Assembly (NCBI RefSeq): GCF_947179165.1
Contig: NC_077240.1
Span: forward strand, 31,296,001 to 31,360,000
Reading direction: 5' to 3'
From: Solanum dulcamara
Taxonomy: Eukaryota; Streptophyta; Magnoliopsida; Solanales; Solanaceae
DNA: 64,000 bases
In this document: piece after piece, positions 36,213-48,965 of the stretch
Layout: each line of letters begins with the position of its first letter
Numbering within the stretch: the stretch's first letter is position 1
Translations under genes and position numbers: made by a program
The notes under the pieces: model-generated
Told to the model about the DNA's origin: nothing
The model's database searches: none
The model's input: only the letters and a program-made list of their open reading frames with translations

Positions 36213-39200
36213 TTATCCAACAAGAGAAAAAACTCGAACTAAGACCTCGGAGATACAACTAACGTCAGAAGAGGAAAATTGTTGTAGTCGAGTACTAATC
36301 ACCAGAGGGGCTCTCAAACTGCACATATATGCTATTTCCTTAGTTATTTCTTCATAGTTTCTTCTTTTTCCTTCAAATGTTCTCTGATTTCTTTCCATCC
36401 ATACTGCATAAGAGCACTCAGCATATATCAATTTGAAGAGCTGCGCATTATGAGACTTCCCTTTAGAGTGTTTCAGAGTCCATTACAAATGCATATCTCA
36501 TGTATCAGCTTGAAAGAGTGACCATTTAATCCAGGTAAGGAGTCTCTTCCAAATAGCTCTAGTAAATTCACATTGAGTAAACAAATGATCTCTATTCTCC
36601 AGATCTTGCTGACAGAGTTTACATTGTTGGTTGACAGCCATTCCCTAGGAGGTTAATCTATCTGTAGTTGGGAGTTGGTTCTGCAGCAAGATCCATATTG
36701 TAACAATAGCCTTTGGTCTTGCATTGTTGTTAAACATCATACTTTTCAAGAGGACTATTGGTTTGTTACCCAGCAAGTTCACATAAAAGTTAGCAATAGT
36801 TGGTAAGGCTCTTTGAATATGTATCTGTTCTAATTTCACTCGAGCAGCAAGTATCTTCCTAACCATCCATGAAGCTTGTTGAGGTATAGGAACACTAAAT
36901 ACAGTGTGGGATTTTATATAATAAGAATGGATCCATCTGATCCATAACTTATCAGTTTTATGAGCAAGATCCCAGCAGGTCTTAGCAATAGCAGCTTGAT
37001 TCCACAGTTGTATGTTGATAAGCCTCATTCCTCCAACAGATTTGGGTAAGCACATCCTCTCCCATGCTATCAGTGCCCTCTTAGTGATGGTGTTGGTACC
37101 TGACCAAATAAAGCTCCTACAATAAGCCTCAATGAGTTTAAGGACTTTTGTAGGTATAATAAATAGTTGGGACCAGTAAGCTTGGATTTCAAAGAGAACT
37201 GATTGAACTAATTCCATTCTTCCTGCATAGGAGAGCTTCTTGGCAGTCCAGGAGGTAATTCGAGCTACAATTTTATTCACTAGGGGTGTCCATTGCATAA
37301 TAGATAACTTTTTAGTGGATAAAGGAACGCCAAGATATTTGAAAGGGAATTCCCCATAGCTAAACTGGAACTGCTGCAGTATGGCCTCCTTCATCTGATT
37401 AGTGACTCCACCAAAATAAATGGAACTCTTACTCATATTTTCTTGTAGTCCAGAAGCTAGAGAGAACTTTTGAAAACCTTGATATATGGCCCTGATTGAT
37501 TGTTGATCCCCTCTACAGAACAAGAGTAAATCATCTGCAAAGCAAATATGATTTATTCTCAATCTTGCACATTTAGGATGAAACTTAAATCTTCTGTTTT
37601 CTTTAACTTCATCTAGGCATCTGCTCAAGTACTCCATAGATATAGCAAATAGATAAGGGGAGATGGGGTCTCCCTGTCTAAGCCCTCTTGCAGCATTAAA
37701 AGGAGGAGTGGGTTCTCCATTAACCAAAATTGTATAGTTCACAGTGTGCAAATATTCAAGGATCCAGTCAATGAATTTCTTTGGGAAACAGAGATTTTCT
37801 AGCACTTGTTTCAAGAATGACCATTCCATAGAATCATAAGCCTTTTGCAGGTCTATTTTGATCATACACCTTGGAGAGATGTGTTTCCTAGAGTAAGCTT
37901 TAACAATCTCATTTGCTAGGATGATGTTATCTGCAATTTTCCTTCCTGGGATAAATCCCGATTGTGCTTCACTGATAATGTAAGTCATAATTCTCTGCAT
38001 TCTGGTAGCTAGCACTTTAGCAATGATTTTGTATAAAATGGTGCAGCAAGCTATAGGCCTATACTCTTTAATATTTATTGGGCTAGAAGTTTTTGGGATT
38101 AGAGTGACCATAGTGCAATTGACTGGTCTATAGAGTTTTTCCAGACATAAAGAATTCTTTGATGAATATCAGTATCTCATCTTTGGTGATGCTCCAAGTC
38201 TTCTTATAAAAATAGGCATTGTATTTATCTACTCCAGGTGATTTATCATCCCCAATAGAAGCTAATGCATTCCAGATTTCTTCATCTGTAATATCTCTGC
38301 ATAATTCAGCTCCTTGTTCATAGGTGATTGTGGTTCCTCTCCTCATAGTCTTCTTATCAACTGCCTATAGTTCTGTACTACTAGTTCCCATGAGAGTTTT
38401 ATAGAACTGTGTGACTTCCTCCTTAATAGTTGTTGGTGTGTTGAGTCTTATTCCATTAAGTGAAGTGAGTTCTAGCATCATTTTCTTATTAGTTCTCTCC
38501 TTGATCATTGCTGAAAAATACTTGTTATTATTATCTCCAAGTTGTATCCATTTAGCTCTAGATTTTTGTCTGAGGACACTTTGTTCCACTAGGTTCCATT
38601 TCGCAATATTCATCAGTGCTTGTCTTTCTTTGCTAAGTAGTTCATCTGTGCATTATTGACTAATCTTCTCCTGTGTTTGGATTAGTTTAAGTCTAGCTTC
38701 AGTTATTCTAGTGGAGATGTTTTGGAATTCCTCCTTGTTTAAAGTCTTCAAGATCTTCTTTAGGACTCTCAACTTTGCCCAAATATTTGTCATTTTTCCT
38801 GGTGCTAGTTGTTTGTCCCATACTTCTGTTACTTTTTCCATGAACTTGCTATGATCTACCCAGATATTGAGGAATCTGAATGGGGGTTTGACTATCCACT
38901 AGTTGTCCTTAATTTTGATTAGCATAGGAGAATGATCAGAGATATATGGTATTCATATTTTGTAACCACATGACACCAATGCATCATCCAATCTGGGTTG
39001 CCAAATATTCTGTTAATTCTCTGCAGATTCTATCAGTACCCATCTATTTATTTGACCAAGTATAATAATCTCCATTCCAAGGTAGTTCATTAAGATCTAA
39101 ATTATGAAGACACTTGGTGAAGTCTTGAGTTTCAGCTGAGGATACTGGGGCACCATATAATCTACCATTTGGATACATCACTGTATTAAAGTCTCCAGCT

Positions 39201-39609
39201 ATAATTCAAGGTCTATAAACCCCTTATTCAATTTGTGCTAATTCTATCCAGAGTTCTTTTCTCTTCTCATTAGTGTTAAAAGCATATATAATAGTGGCAA
39301 TGCAAGATACAATACCAGTGGTATTATTGATCATGCAATGGATTGATTGAGTAGTAGTTCTACTATGAGTCACTTGATAATGGTTTGTATCCCATATCAG
39401 CCATATCCTTCCATTCTCAGCACATTGGTAGTTATTAAGAGACTGCCATCCAGGATTGATATTTGCAATAGTCTTAGGAGCTTTGTGAATCTTGACTCTA
39501 GTTTCCACTAAAGCAGCTAGTTTAATACCTTTCTTCCTTGATAGATTTTTAGTTCCTTTCGCTTATACCTCTTATTTAGTCCTCTTACATTCCAGATGAG
39601 CCAACTCAT
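36213..39609 (-). pseudogene. LINE copy A ORF2: endonuclease, reverse transcriptase, zf-RVT
   Basis: The ATG at 39609-39607 overlaps the ORF1 stop (TAATG). The APE-type endonuclease part (about 39600-38700) is broken by several stops, but METRVKIHKAP and the N-terminal WLIWN wording are recognisable. The RT core is one open frame of 488 codons (38111-36645) with YRPIACC, SGFIPGRKIADNI, GLRQGDPISPYLF and the catalytic FADD (ICFADDLLLF). After a stop at 36644 the zinc-binding C-terminal domain follows (QQCKLCQQDLENR), then a tail to 36213. It could not make a full-length product as it stands. Confidence 0.85.
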
Positions 39610-41039
39610 TAGATACTGTGTGGTTGTTCTCCTTTATTAGGAGGTGCTTGAACATATTCACTAAGCCTTCTTGAAGTGTTTCCCCATGGATTCTGCTTTG
39701 GCCACGCTCCCAGAAGTGGGAAATCAGCTAAGGTAAGTTCAGGGCTATATACTACTTCTTCATTCTGATTTCTGCTTGTGGAGCTTTGAGGAACTTCAGT
39801 TATTCTTCTCTCAGAATTTGCATACACCTGAACCATTTTTACTTTTTCACCCTGGAAGGTCTTATCTTCTACTTGTTTTTGCACTGAAGTTTCTTTTATT
39901 CTTGGAGCAGGTTCCCTGATCACACTTGTAGGTTTCCATTCTTGTTCAACTTTTCTAGTGCCTTGCTTCTTCTTGAGTTGGAAGGCTTGTTGCTGCATTG
40001 TTTGGCTTGGGCATACATGTCCAACCATTGAGCATTTAGGGCAGAACTTAGGTTTCCAATCATATAGAACCTCCTACTCAAACACTTTCTCATGAGGATC
40101 CATAACAACAATCTTATCAGGCTGTGGTTGAGTAACATTCACTTCAATCAACATTCGAGCATAGGAGATCCTTGTTTGTTTAGCAGTACATTCATCAGCA
40201 TACATTGGAACTCCTATGACACTAGCTATTCTACTTAATGAGCCTTTACCCTAGCAAGACGTAGGAAGCTTTGGGAATTTCACCTAGAGAGGAATTGTTG
40301 TAGGGAATTCCTTACTGAAGTCAAAATCCACAATCCATAGTTTAAGTATTATAGGTCTATTATTAATGGTATAAGGTCCTGAGTATAAGATTTCATTCAT
40401 ATCTTCAATTGATTGAAATCTAATCACATAGTACCCTTCTTCATGGTAATAGAGCTGAGGTGTTGCAACATTGGACCAGAATTGAGTAATGTATCTTGTT
40501 AAAGCATTATAACCCGGTACATCCCCTATGAAATAAGCTATTAAGGTTGTGCTCCATTTTTTGACTTCATGATTTACCTCCTCTTTGTCTAGATAAACTA
40601 TTAGTTTCTCATTCAGCATATGAGGAGGGATATATTCAAGCGATAATCCATTTGCTGCAGCTCGATTGTTGATAAATAGACTAGTCCACATTCGTTCCTC
40701 TACTACTACTGCATTTTTGCCAGATTTAGGAGCTTCTGTAGCCGGATCTACTAGTTCTTCAGTAGTTGACACCTCAGATCTGGGATTTGTCGGCATTACT
40801 GTGCGAGGTGTTTAGGGGGTATTACTCATGCCTAATTTCTTCGAAGCCATATCTGAAGAATTTTGTGTAACTCTTTTCTCTACTGCTTCCGTATCTGGAT
40901 CTGGGGTGTGACTGCCAATTCTTGTGTCATCTAATTGAACTCAAGCTCTCACCGAACTCCCAACATTAGCGATTGGTATTTTTTTTGGTCTTCCTCTTCC
41001 TCTTCCGTTTCGGCGTCCTCTTCCTCGAGCTCTATCCAT
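39609..41039 (-). pseudogene. LINE copy A ORF1 (DUF4283-like, zinc knuckle), broken
   Basis: The ATG at 41039-41037 starts MDRARGRGRRNGRGRGRPK, an Arg/Gly-rich nucleic-acid-binding N-terminus. The central domain (170 open codons, 40796-40284) aligns with copy B ORF1. The C-terminal part (40028-39609) includes the VGHVC part of the zinc knuckle. Stops or frameshifts occur near 40815, 40255 and 40075. Confidence 0.8.
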
Positions 41040-41864
41040 ATCTTCACCGGCGCTTGTAATACTCACAGTCGCCGATGGCCAGAGAGAGAGAGTTTTATGC
41101 TTTTTTTTAGTTGAACTCTTCGTGAAGTTGAATCTTTAACCCATTTTTAGTTGTTTTTCTATCCTTGCTATGTTTTATTCAAATTACTCTTATGAAAAGA
41201 ATATAACCTCAACGATTCAAAATAAAATTAATGAGGAAAAATGATCCTAATTTTATTCAATGTAGGATAAAATGAAACATATAATTGTTGCTGATGACAT
41301 GAATGTGCTATGTTCCCTTCTTTAGCGGTTAACGGTTCATAATTAGCGTAATTTTTTTTAATTTTATTTTTCAGACAAAAGAAAAATAAAAGATTTGATC
41401 TTATTACTCAAATTTCTCTTCGTAAAATAAAATGAACAGAATAATAAAATCAATCTAGAATTAAAAAAATTTGCAAATCTACCATTTTGTAATTTTCAAC
41501 TTCTGAAAAATTAAATAAATTCCCCTCAATAAAGTCGTTGGAATACAAAATTTGGAACCAAAACATGTGAGAAAAGAACTTTTAATTTTATCCTCATTGC
41601 AAAAAAATATTTTTATTAAATATAAATAAATCTCTCCCCACATCTAACAGGTAATATTTTTTTTCTTTTGATAGTAAATTTTAGCATATTAAAGTCATTA
41701 GTAGCAATAATATATTTTATTTTATCTAATAAAATTATGACTTATATTTTTTTTTCCGTGAATTTTATTTTGAATCGTTGAAGTTAAGGTTATTTTCATA
41801 AGAGTAATTTTGAAGAAAAATAGTGGGAAGCGGAAAAAAAACTGAAAAGGCTCAAACCCGCCTT

Positions 41865-42075
41865 TGTTTTACTCTCTATTCTCTATATTTGGAGAGTAAA
41901 ATAGAGAATAGGCACTCCAACCACTCTCTATTTTATACTCTATACTCCATATATAAAGAGTTGAATAGTAGTTCTCCAAATCACACTCTGTATTGCACTC
42001 TTTGAATATTTTTTTATTATTATATTTTGGAGAACTACTATTCACACTCTCTATTTCACTCTTTGAATATTTTTT
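41865..42075. repeat. Dispersed repeat with internal direct repeats
   Basis: The ctattctctatatttggaga segment recurs at about 60862. The segment cactctttgaatattttttt occurs twice, 62 bp apart (41996 and 42058). The catctccaac-type wording (60890-60905) resembles a non-autonomous DNA-transposon repeat, but no terminal inverted repeat pair was established. Confidence 0.45.
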
Positions 42076-42599
42076 TATTATTATATTACCTTTCTACTTT
42101 CTATTATACAATATTTGTAATTAACATATTATAAATTGTATAATGTCATTAATTAAAGGGCAAAAAACTTAATTGGATAAAATAAGCACCTAAATTACCA
42201 CTATATAACAATAGTTTTAGTTTTCACCAACATGACAATAGTTTTTTTACAAACAAGGAAATAAAATTTTAAAAAAATACAGCCCACGATTTGGAAGTTC
42301 ATGGTATCCTCATCCCTTAAATTCCTCCTCTTTCGTTATTTACTTTCCACAATTATCTCAAGTATTTGTTAATTCTTTCTCTCCCATGAACTAAAAAGAT
42401 GGTGCTCTAATCAAAATTAAACTCTCTATTTTCTCTTTTCTGAAAATCAATTCAATGGAAGATATGAACAATGTTTCAATTTTAATTCATTAAGATGGAA
42501 TATGGGATGCAAAAGATATCAATTATGGTATATGGTTCGATTCATGATGATTTTTTATTATATTTTTGATTTAGTTTCTTTTAATTACAAAAATAATAT

Positions 42600-42910
42600 T
42601 TTTCATTTTACTTTTGCCGTTTTTTTTTCTTTTTTGGTTCATGCACAATTTTAGGGGTAGTTTATTTATGATATTTTTTTTGGTTCAAATGCACAGATTT
42701 TGAGGTAGTCTGTTTATGGTATTACTTTTTTTCTTATTTTTTGCCCCTTTTTTTTGGTTACTACTCAATTTTAGAGGTAGTTTATTTATGACATTATTAT
42801 TTTCTTTTCTTTTTTTGGTTTAAATGCACAGATTTCGAGATAGTTTATTTATGATATAACTCTTTTTCTACTTTTTTTGTTTCATGCGCTTAATTTTGGG
42901 GATTTCATAA
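42600..42910. repeat. Degenerate tandem repeat, unit about 60-90 bp
   Basis: Four or five diverged copies of a unit reading tttggttcaatgcaca, then attttgaggtagtttattta, then tgatatt and a T-rich tract. Confidence 0.6.
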
Positions 42911-43032
42911 AATTTGTATTACTTTTTAGCTTTTTCAAAATCATTAAACTTCTGTTGCTTCTATCTTGGTGAAAACTTAAAGTACTTTATCAAATTTAAG
43001 TTATAATTTCTACATCAAAATTTGTATAATAG

Positions 43033-43069
<37 letters not shown>

Positions 43070-44113
43070 AATCATTATATCAGTTATTATTAATACGATA
43101 TATGTATTGTGTTAAATATACATATACATCAAAAACTCACCAAAAAAATTATTTATATTTATTATTAAAACGTAGCTTGAATAAACACCGAATCAATTTT
43201 CACCTAAATTAGCTTTAAATTACATAGAATTAATATGTGATTTATGCCATTAGATTTCACATACAATTGAACCTTATTTTCACCAACCATATAATTTACA
43301 AAGACACATATCAACTTTATACCAATCATTTTACCTATTATATTTATCAATTTTATATCAACCATTTTATCTATTAATATTTATCAATTTCATACCAACC
43401 ATTATACCATATATCTTAGTTTAAACACACCTGCACGTAAATTTCAATATTACATCAACATTTTACTAAAAATATACATTTACATTCAATAAAGAAAATT
43501 AGCTTTAGTAAAAATTGAATCAATTTTCACCTAAATTAAGTTAAAATTTCCATATTATAATTAATTGGTATAAAAAATCAATTCAAATGTTAAGGCACTA
43601 TTATTAAATCACAAAAACACTCATTTATCACCATTCACAAATAATACTACAAGTCAACATACCATATTATGTTCAACTGCGAAAAAAATTAACTAAATAA
43701 GAAAATTTAAAATTCAACAAGTTTAATCATCAGGTGAAAATTTGGTGCAAGTCTTGGTGTAGTACACTACAGGTAACTCTGCATCTCTTGAATTTTACCT
43801 TATTAAATCTCTTCTTATTGGTGGTCATCCTGGTTTCCTTCTTGCATTTGGTGGTACAACCATCTTTTCCAAAACATGCGATGTAAAATACCAATTGCTA
43901 TATATCATAATCAAGCCAAAAAAAATAATCAACGGTCATATATCATAATCAAATAAAAAAAATCATTTGCTATAAATTATAATATAATCAAATCAAAAAT
44001 AGATCATTTTTTAAAAATCACATAAATATCAAATGGCATGTACCATAATCAAACCACAAAAATAAACTGTTTAATTTTTTTTTATAATATAATCAAATCA
44101 ATGTATAACTTAA

Positions 44114-44830
44114 CTTTATGAAAGTAAAAAATACCAATGTATGAACAACTATCTTTGAAAAATTAAATTTAAAAATAAATCAGATTGTATACCAAAAGAA
44201 GAAGAAAAAAAATAAGACTACCAACAACTCAACCAAATGACAAACAAAAAAGAATAAATATATACCAAATTAGTAACCAAAGTTTTATATCAACTTACAC
44301 AACAAAAAATCAATATGAATATTCATAACTTAAACAATTGATTAAAACAAATTAGGTTGTATACCAAAAGAAGAATTCTTTTTGTACAAACTCAAATTTC
44401 AAAATCATTATGCCGATCAATAACTTAACAATTTGATACAACCAATAAAGGCAGTATATTGAAATGTAACAAATTTTTTATACTAGCTTAAACCGCAAGA
44501 ATCCAAAATGTATATTGACAATTTAGAATAAAAGAAAATGTTATATACCAAAATAAGCATAAAAAATTAGTAACAAAAATTTTATACCAACTTAGACAAC
44601 ATAAAAAAAAATACCAATACCTCAAACAAATGGTATAAACAAAAAAGCACAATATATATCAAATTAGTAATCAAAGTTTTATGCCAACTTACACAGCAAA
44701 ACACCAATATGCATATCCACAACTTAATCTGTAAAGTAGCAAATACACTATATAACTTAACTTTATGAAAGCAAAAAATACCAATGTATCAACAACTATT
44801 TTTGAAAAATCAAATTTAGTGGAAAAAAAA
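44114..44830. repeat. Duplicated AT-rich segment, spacing about 650 bp
   Basis: tttatgaaagtaaaaaatac at 44114 recurs at 44762. Between them, attagtaaccaaagttttat-type wording appears three times (about 44272, 44568 and 44668). Confidence 0.55.
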
Positions 44831-45224
44831 ATTGAGAATGGTGAAAACTTCAATAACTCAACAATGGAGAAATTATATATTTCACTTAGAAACTACACAA
44901 ACAATCTGTAAAAAAAGAGAAATCAACAATGTAGAAATCAATTTTTTCACTTTGAAATTATAGAATCAACTTGTAAAGAGAGAGAGAGAGATATTTCTTT
45001 ACAAAAGTAAATGATATAATTACATGGAGGTAAATACGGTAACATTACTAGTAGTGGGTGGAGAGAGAAAAATATCAAAAAAAAATATTTGATTGAGGGA
45101 TACATTCATAGGCTTATATTATTGAATCTATAATTAAAGAGAGAGAAACGTATAAAAATGTATTTCTAATTAGGAATTCAAAAAGACAATAATTATTAAT
45201 TTCTTAAAAATTGGGACATAATCA

Positions 45225-45400
45225 ATAAATACAACAACAACAACAATTCAGTAAAATCCCACAACGTGGGGTCTGGGGAGGATAAAGTGTACGCAGACCT
45301 TACTCCTACCAAGGTAGGACGGCTGTTTTCGAAAGACCCTCGGCTTAAAAAAGCATAAAAAGAGGTTAGATAAGGCTAAGAAGTTCAAAGCAATATGAAT
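45225..45400 (-). mobile_element. SINE fragment, (CAA)n tail at the left
   Basis: On the - strand it reads ggtctgcgtacactttatcc, then ccccagaccccacg, and ends in (TTG)n (tail at 45229-45244 on +). This wording is characteristic of tRNA-derived SINEs widespread in Solanaceae. The 5' limit is approximate. Confidence 0.7.
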
Positions 45401-47131
45401 AGTGGTTTTGAGTGGGATGTTTGGAGCTTGTATTGAATAGTGTTGTAGTAGTTGCAGTGTATAGGGATGGTGGTTGTTGTAGTTGCTACGGCTGTGCTAA
45501 TCGGAGGTTAATTGGAAGTTCGGATAGGGTGAGTTATAGGGGAAATGCTGCCCGATTTTCATTAACTTCTTAATTAATTGATACACTAGTCGAGAAGTGT
45601 GAATGAGGAAGTAATTCCTATAGGTAATTGATTGTAGGTTTAGAAGCTGGAAAGTCGAAGGTTATTCATAATCGTGTTACTTTCGTGTTAAATAGGTTCA
45701 AGGGGTAACGAAGCAAGCTCGGTTACGGTTGATCCATAAAAGGTATGTAAAGCTATCCCTCTTTTCTTTTGGCATGTCTCAGATATAAGTGATATGTGAT
45801 ATGAGCTTTGGGGATAATTCCATTCATAAGCTTCGTGTATGATTCATGACTCTTATTCACTTTTGAATGTTAAGACTCTTAAAGTAGTTAAGCTACTACC
45901 CCCGAGCCTTCTATAAGTTGAGTAGTATTTGGATGTATAAGCTCTACTCCTAAGGACTTTACGATGACAAATGTCACTGATTCCATAAGCTATTTAGCAT
46001 TATCTTGATACATGTCTATGATTCCTGAGGCTCCACTCGATATGATCCCTAATGACAATTAGAGGGTACTTGAGACGATTACTACCCTGATCTTCAAGTG
46101 ATGGTTCACTTGATTACTCTATTGAGTCTCAGATGATGATTTAATTTGCATATGGTTACGCACTACTCTGCTCGTGCATACGGTAACACATCTTTCACCG
46201 AGTCCCATAATGGGCTGGGTACGGTATAAGTGTACACTATTCTATTCACTGAGCCCCTCGCTAGAGGGCCGGGTACGATATGATATAAGTATATGGTGAT
46301 ATAGTTATGGCACCGAATCCCATAATGGGCTGGGTACGGTATAAGTGTACACTACTCTAATCACCGAGCCCCTCGCTAGAGGGTCGGGTATGGTATATAT
46401 ATACATATGATGATATCATGATATATAACTGTAACACCGAGTCCCAAAATAGGCTGAGTACGATATATGATAATGAGATGCATGACTTCATTTCATAAGA
46501 TGCAGGTACAGTGATTTGTTAAATGTTATACTTGTCTCCTGCATCCTTATTTCATATGTAATCTCCTTTGTGGTATTTTATGCTTTATATACTCAGTACG
46601 TATTTTGTGCTGACCCCCTCTCTTCGGAGGGCTGCGTTTCATGCCCGCAGTTACAGACACACGTTTTGGGGATCCGCCAGCTTAGGACTTTCCACTCAGC
46701 TATTTTGGAGTGCTCCATTGTATCGGAGCCTAGACTATTGGTATTGATCTTTTGATGTATACATTCATTTATTCAGGGGTACATCGGCGGCCCTATCCCG
46801 CCATATGATACCGTTGACATCCTTAGAGGTTTGTAGACATATGTGTGTGGGATGTATGTAAGTTTTGTTCAACTGTGTCTATACGATGTATTGTGAATGT
46901 CAATATGCAATGGCAGCCTTGTCGGCTTGCGTGTCCTTTCATGATATGCTTAGTGGTGACTCCTCAAGGGACAAATGAAAGGGCTATATGTATATGAAAA
47001 TGTTATGACCCATTGGGGTTCTTATATATGTTATCACATTGTTCGTAGTTTGGTTTGACTACAGCTGATAGGTATGTATATGGGGGTCCAGGTCGGATCC
47101 TAGTCACGGCCTACGGGGTTGGGTTGTGATA
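45401..47131 (+). mobile_element. 5' LTR (left end lost) of a Tekay/Del chromovirus
   Basis: It ends ggttgtgata, a mutated form of the usual gtcgtgaca, followed by gaag and a primer-binding site. It contains a tandem array at 46197-46465. The left boundary is unclear because the SINE abuts it. Confidence 0.7.
46197..46465 (+). repeat. LTR tandem array, about 114 bp unit, with dyads
   Basis: Alternating subunits contain tcccataatggg and cccctcgctagaggg, both inverted pairs, followed by cgggtacgatat or gggtacggtata. Confidence 0.8.
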
Positions 47132-47135
47132 GAAG

Positions 47136-47147
47136 TGGTATCAGAGC
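47136..47147 (+). other. tRNA-iMet primer-binding site
   Basis: tggtatcagagc starts five bases after the LTR end. It is complementary to the 3' end of plant initiator tRNA-Met, as is usual for Tekay/Del elements. Confidence 0.85.
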
Positions 47148-48965
47148 AGTTCATCCTCGAAGTGTCTACAGACCGTATCTAGTAGAGGCTTGTTTATCGG
47201 TGTGTTGTGCACCACATCTATAAACAGGAGGCTACAAGACATTTAGGATGTTATCTTTCTTCCATATCTAAGATCGTGTGATAGAGCCGAGCTATAGGAA
47301 ATGAGATTCCTTATACTAACCTTAGATTACAGCTGAAGAACGACATTGACAAAAGGAATTGACTGATGATATTGGCTGCTCCACAGTACACAGAGTAAGT
47401 AATGATGCGAAAGAGGTATGTTGGATGGTAAGAATAATGAAATATAATTGAGATGTAAAGTTAAAAATAGAAATGAAAAGTAGATAGGGCAGTGTAACAG
47501 GTGCAGTTCGAGTTGGACATACGAGGTAAGTCCATCCTTTTTACACTGTTGTTGATATTGGGTGCCCTGTGTGGCTGTGATATGAGATGATATATATATA
47601 TATATATCATCTCATATCATAGCCACACAGGGCGCCCAATATATATATATATATATATATATATTGGCCCTTTGAGGCATTGCTACTATTTTCTACGTGC
47701 AAGTTTGAGATAGTAAGAAATACAGAGGAAACTCTGTCCAAATTTTCTCAAAAAAAGAAGAGAGAATGAGATATAAGTTCATAATATGTCTTGGAAGTTG
47801 ATACCGATAGGGTAAATTTATTAGGTTGGACTAAAGCTGTAAGAGATACCCTCCATGTCATCGGTAAGGGGCACCATTTTTACTTAGGGAGTTTTATTTT
47901 GGAAAAAGCCTAAATGAGCAGCAAAGTTCAGAATTCATTTGAACGAACCAAGAATTTTCCAGCTGTATTTTTGCCTTAGAAAAAGCTCACATTGAAGGGC
48001 AAAATGTCCAGTGATTGAGTTTCACTTTTATTTAAAAGTACAAAAACCCTCAACCATTAGTTGTGAACTAGATAATTTGTTCACGACTCAAAAATAAACT
48101 TAGAGGAAAACCATGTGAGTCAAGCACTAAGAAGTATTGTGGTGCTTATTAGATTTTAGTTCCCTTCTGGTGATTGTTGAAGAAAGTTTCATGATAACAT
48201 TTTATTAGTTTTTCACCAACTAATTGGAGATGAAATTTATGGAAGGAAAACAAACTTATGGCTATTTAGGATTGTGTATTTCATATGTGGTTGATGAAAT
48301 GCTACGATGATTCGAAAGGGCTTGTAATACTAAGAGATGATTTAGAAGAGGCTGGCAAATCTTGATAGGGTGTCATAGTAAGGTGCTGACTGAATTGATA
48401 AGTAGTGATAACAACCTATGAGATATGAAGGATAAGACTGACTAGGAAGGGTAAAAGGTTAAGTACGCTTACTTCACCGAGTGTAATTGCCCCATAGTAG
48501 GAATCATGAAAAAGGTTAAGAAGCATTATACTATGGGATTGAATGCAAATGGGATATAATGTGAATATAATGAGGATCATTATGGAAATAAGAAAAGCCC
48601 AGTGAGAAAGTGGCCAAAGATATGACATGATCTGTGTGACTAGAATATAAAGGTAAGTGTGAAATGGAAAAGCGAGCTATGGAACAAATAAGAAAGACAT
48701 AGACAGGAGAAATGATAAGGAAATTCTAATAGAAGCACCCAAGTTAGACGTAATTAATTGAATACGAGTATGGAATAAAAGGGGAATATATAGTTATGGA
48801 CTGAAAGGTGTGGTACGACGACATGGTGATAATGTAAGATCATTACTGAGGCGAACTTGGTATGTTGTTGAGTAAGTTAGAAGCCTGTGTTGGGTACACA
48901 ATAAGGGTAGAAAGGCATAAGGCAGAAGGAGGTATAATTATCATCTGGTATGTGTGCATAACCTA
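47148..48965 (+). other. Chromovirus gag/protease region, decayed beyond recognition
   Basis: Position requires gag and protease here, but no conserved reading frame was recognised. It contains a long palindrome (47555-47642). Confidence 0.5.
47555..47662. repeat. Palindrome with 44 bp arms and (AT)n core, followed by (AT)n
   Basis: The left arm contains attgggtgccctgtgtggct and then gtgatatgagatg. The right arm repeats this inverted with two mismatches (agccacacagggcgcccaat). The centre is (ta)n and a further (at)n run follows at 47641-47663. Confidence 0.9.

Larger units (their letters stand above)
36135..41092 (-). mobile_element. L1-type LINE, copy A
   Basis: The poly(A) tail appears as T9 at 36135-36143. 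On the - strand the element begins near 41092 with ctctctctgg and the two ORFs follow. It is about 5 kb, nearly full length, and closely related to copy B at 54413-59388. A target-site duplication could not be settled. Confidence 0.85.
41093..45224. other. AT-rich intergenic sequence, no gene recognised
   Basis: Contents seen: a dispersed repeat at 41865-42075; a degenerate tandem block at 42600-42910; (AT)n at 43037-43064; a duplicated segment of about 650 bp (44114-44830); and an (AG)n tract at 44979-44992. ORFs are short and have repeat composition. Confidence 0.5.

Noticed and set aside
38411..38659. ORFs antisense to LINE coding regions (also 56863-57111, 57388-57600 and 58865-59071)
   Set aside because: Shadows of the ORF2 frame; they appear at the same place in both copies only because the sense strand is conserved.
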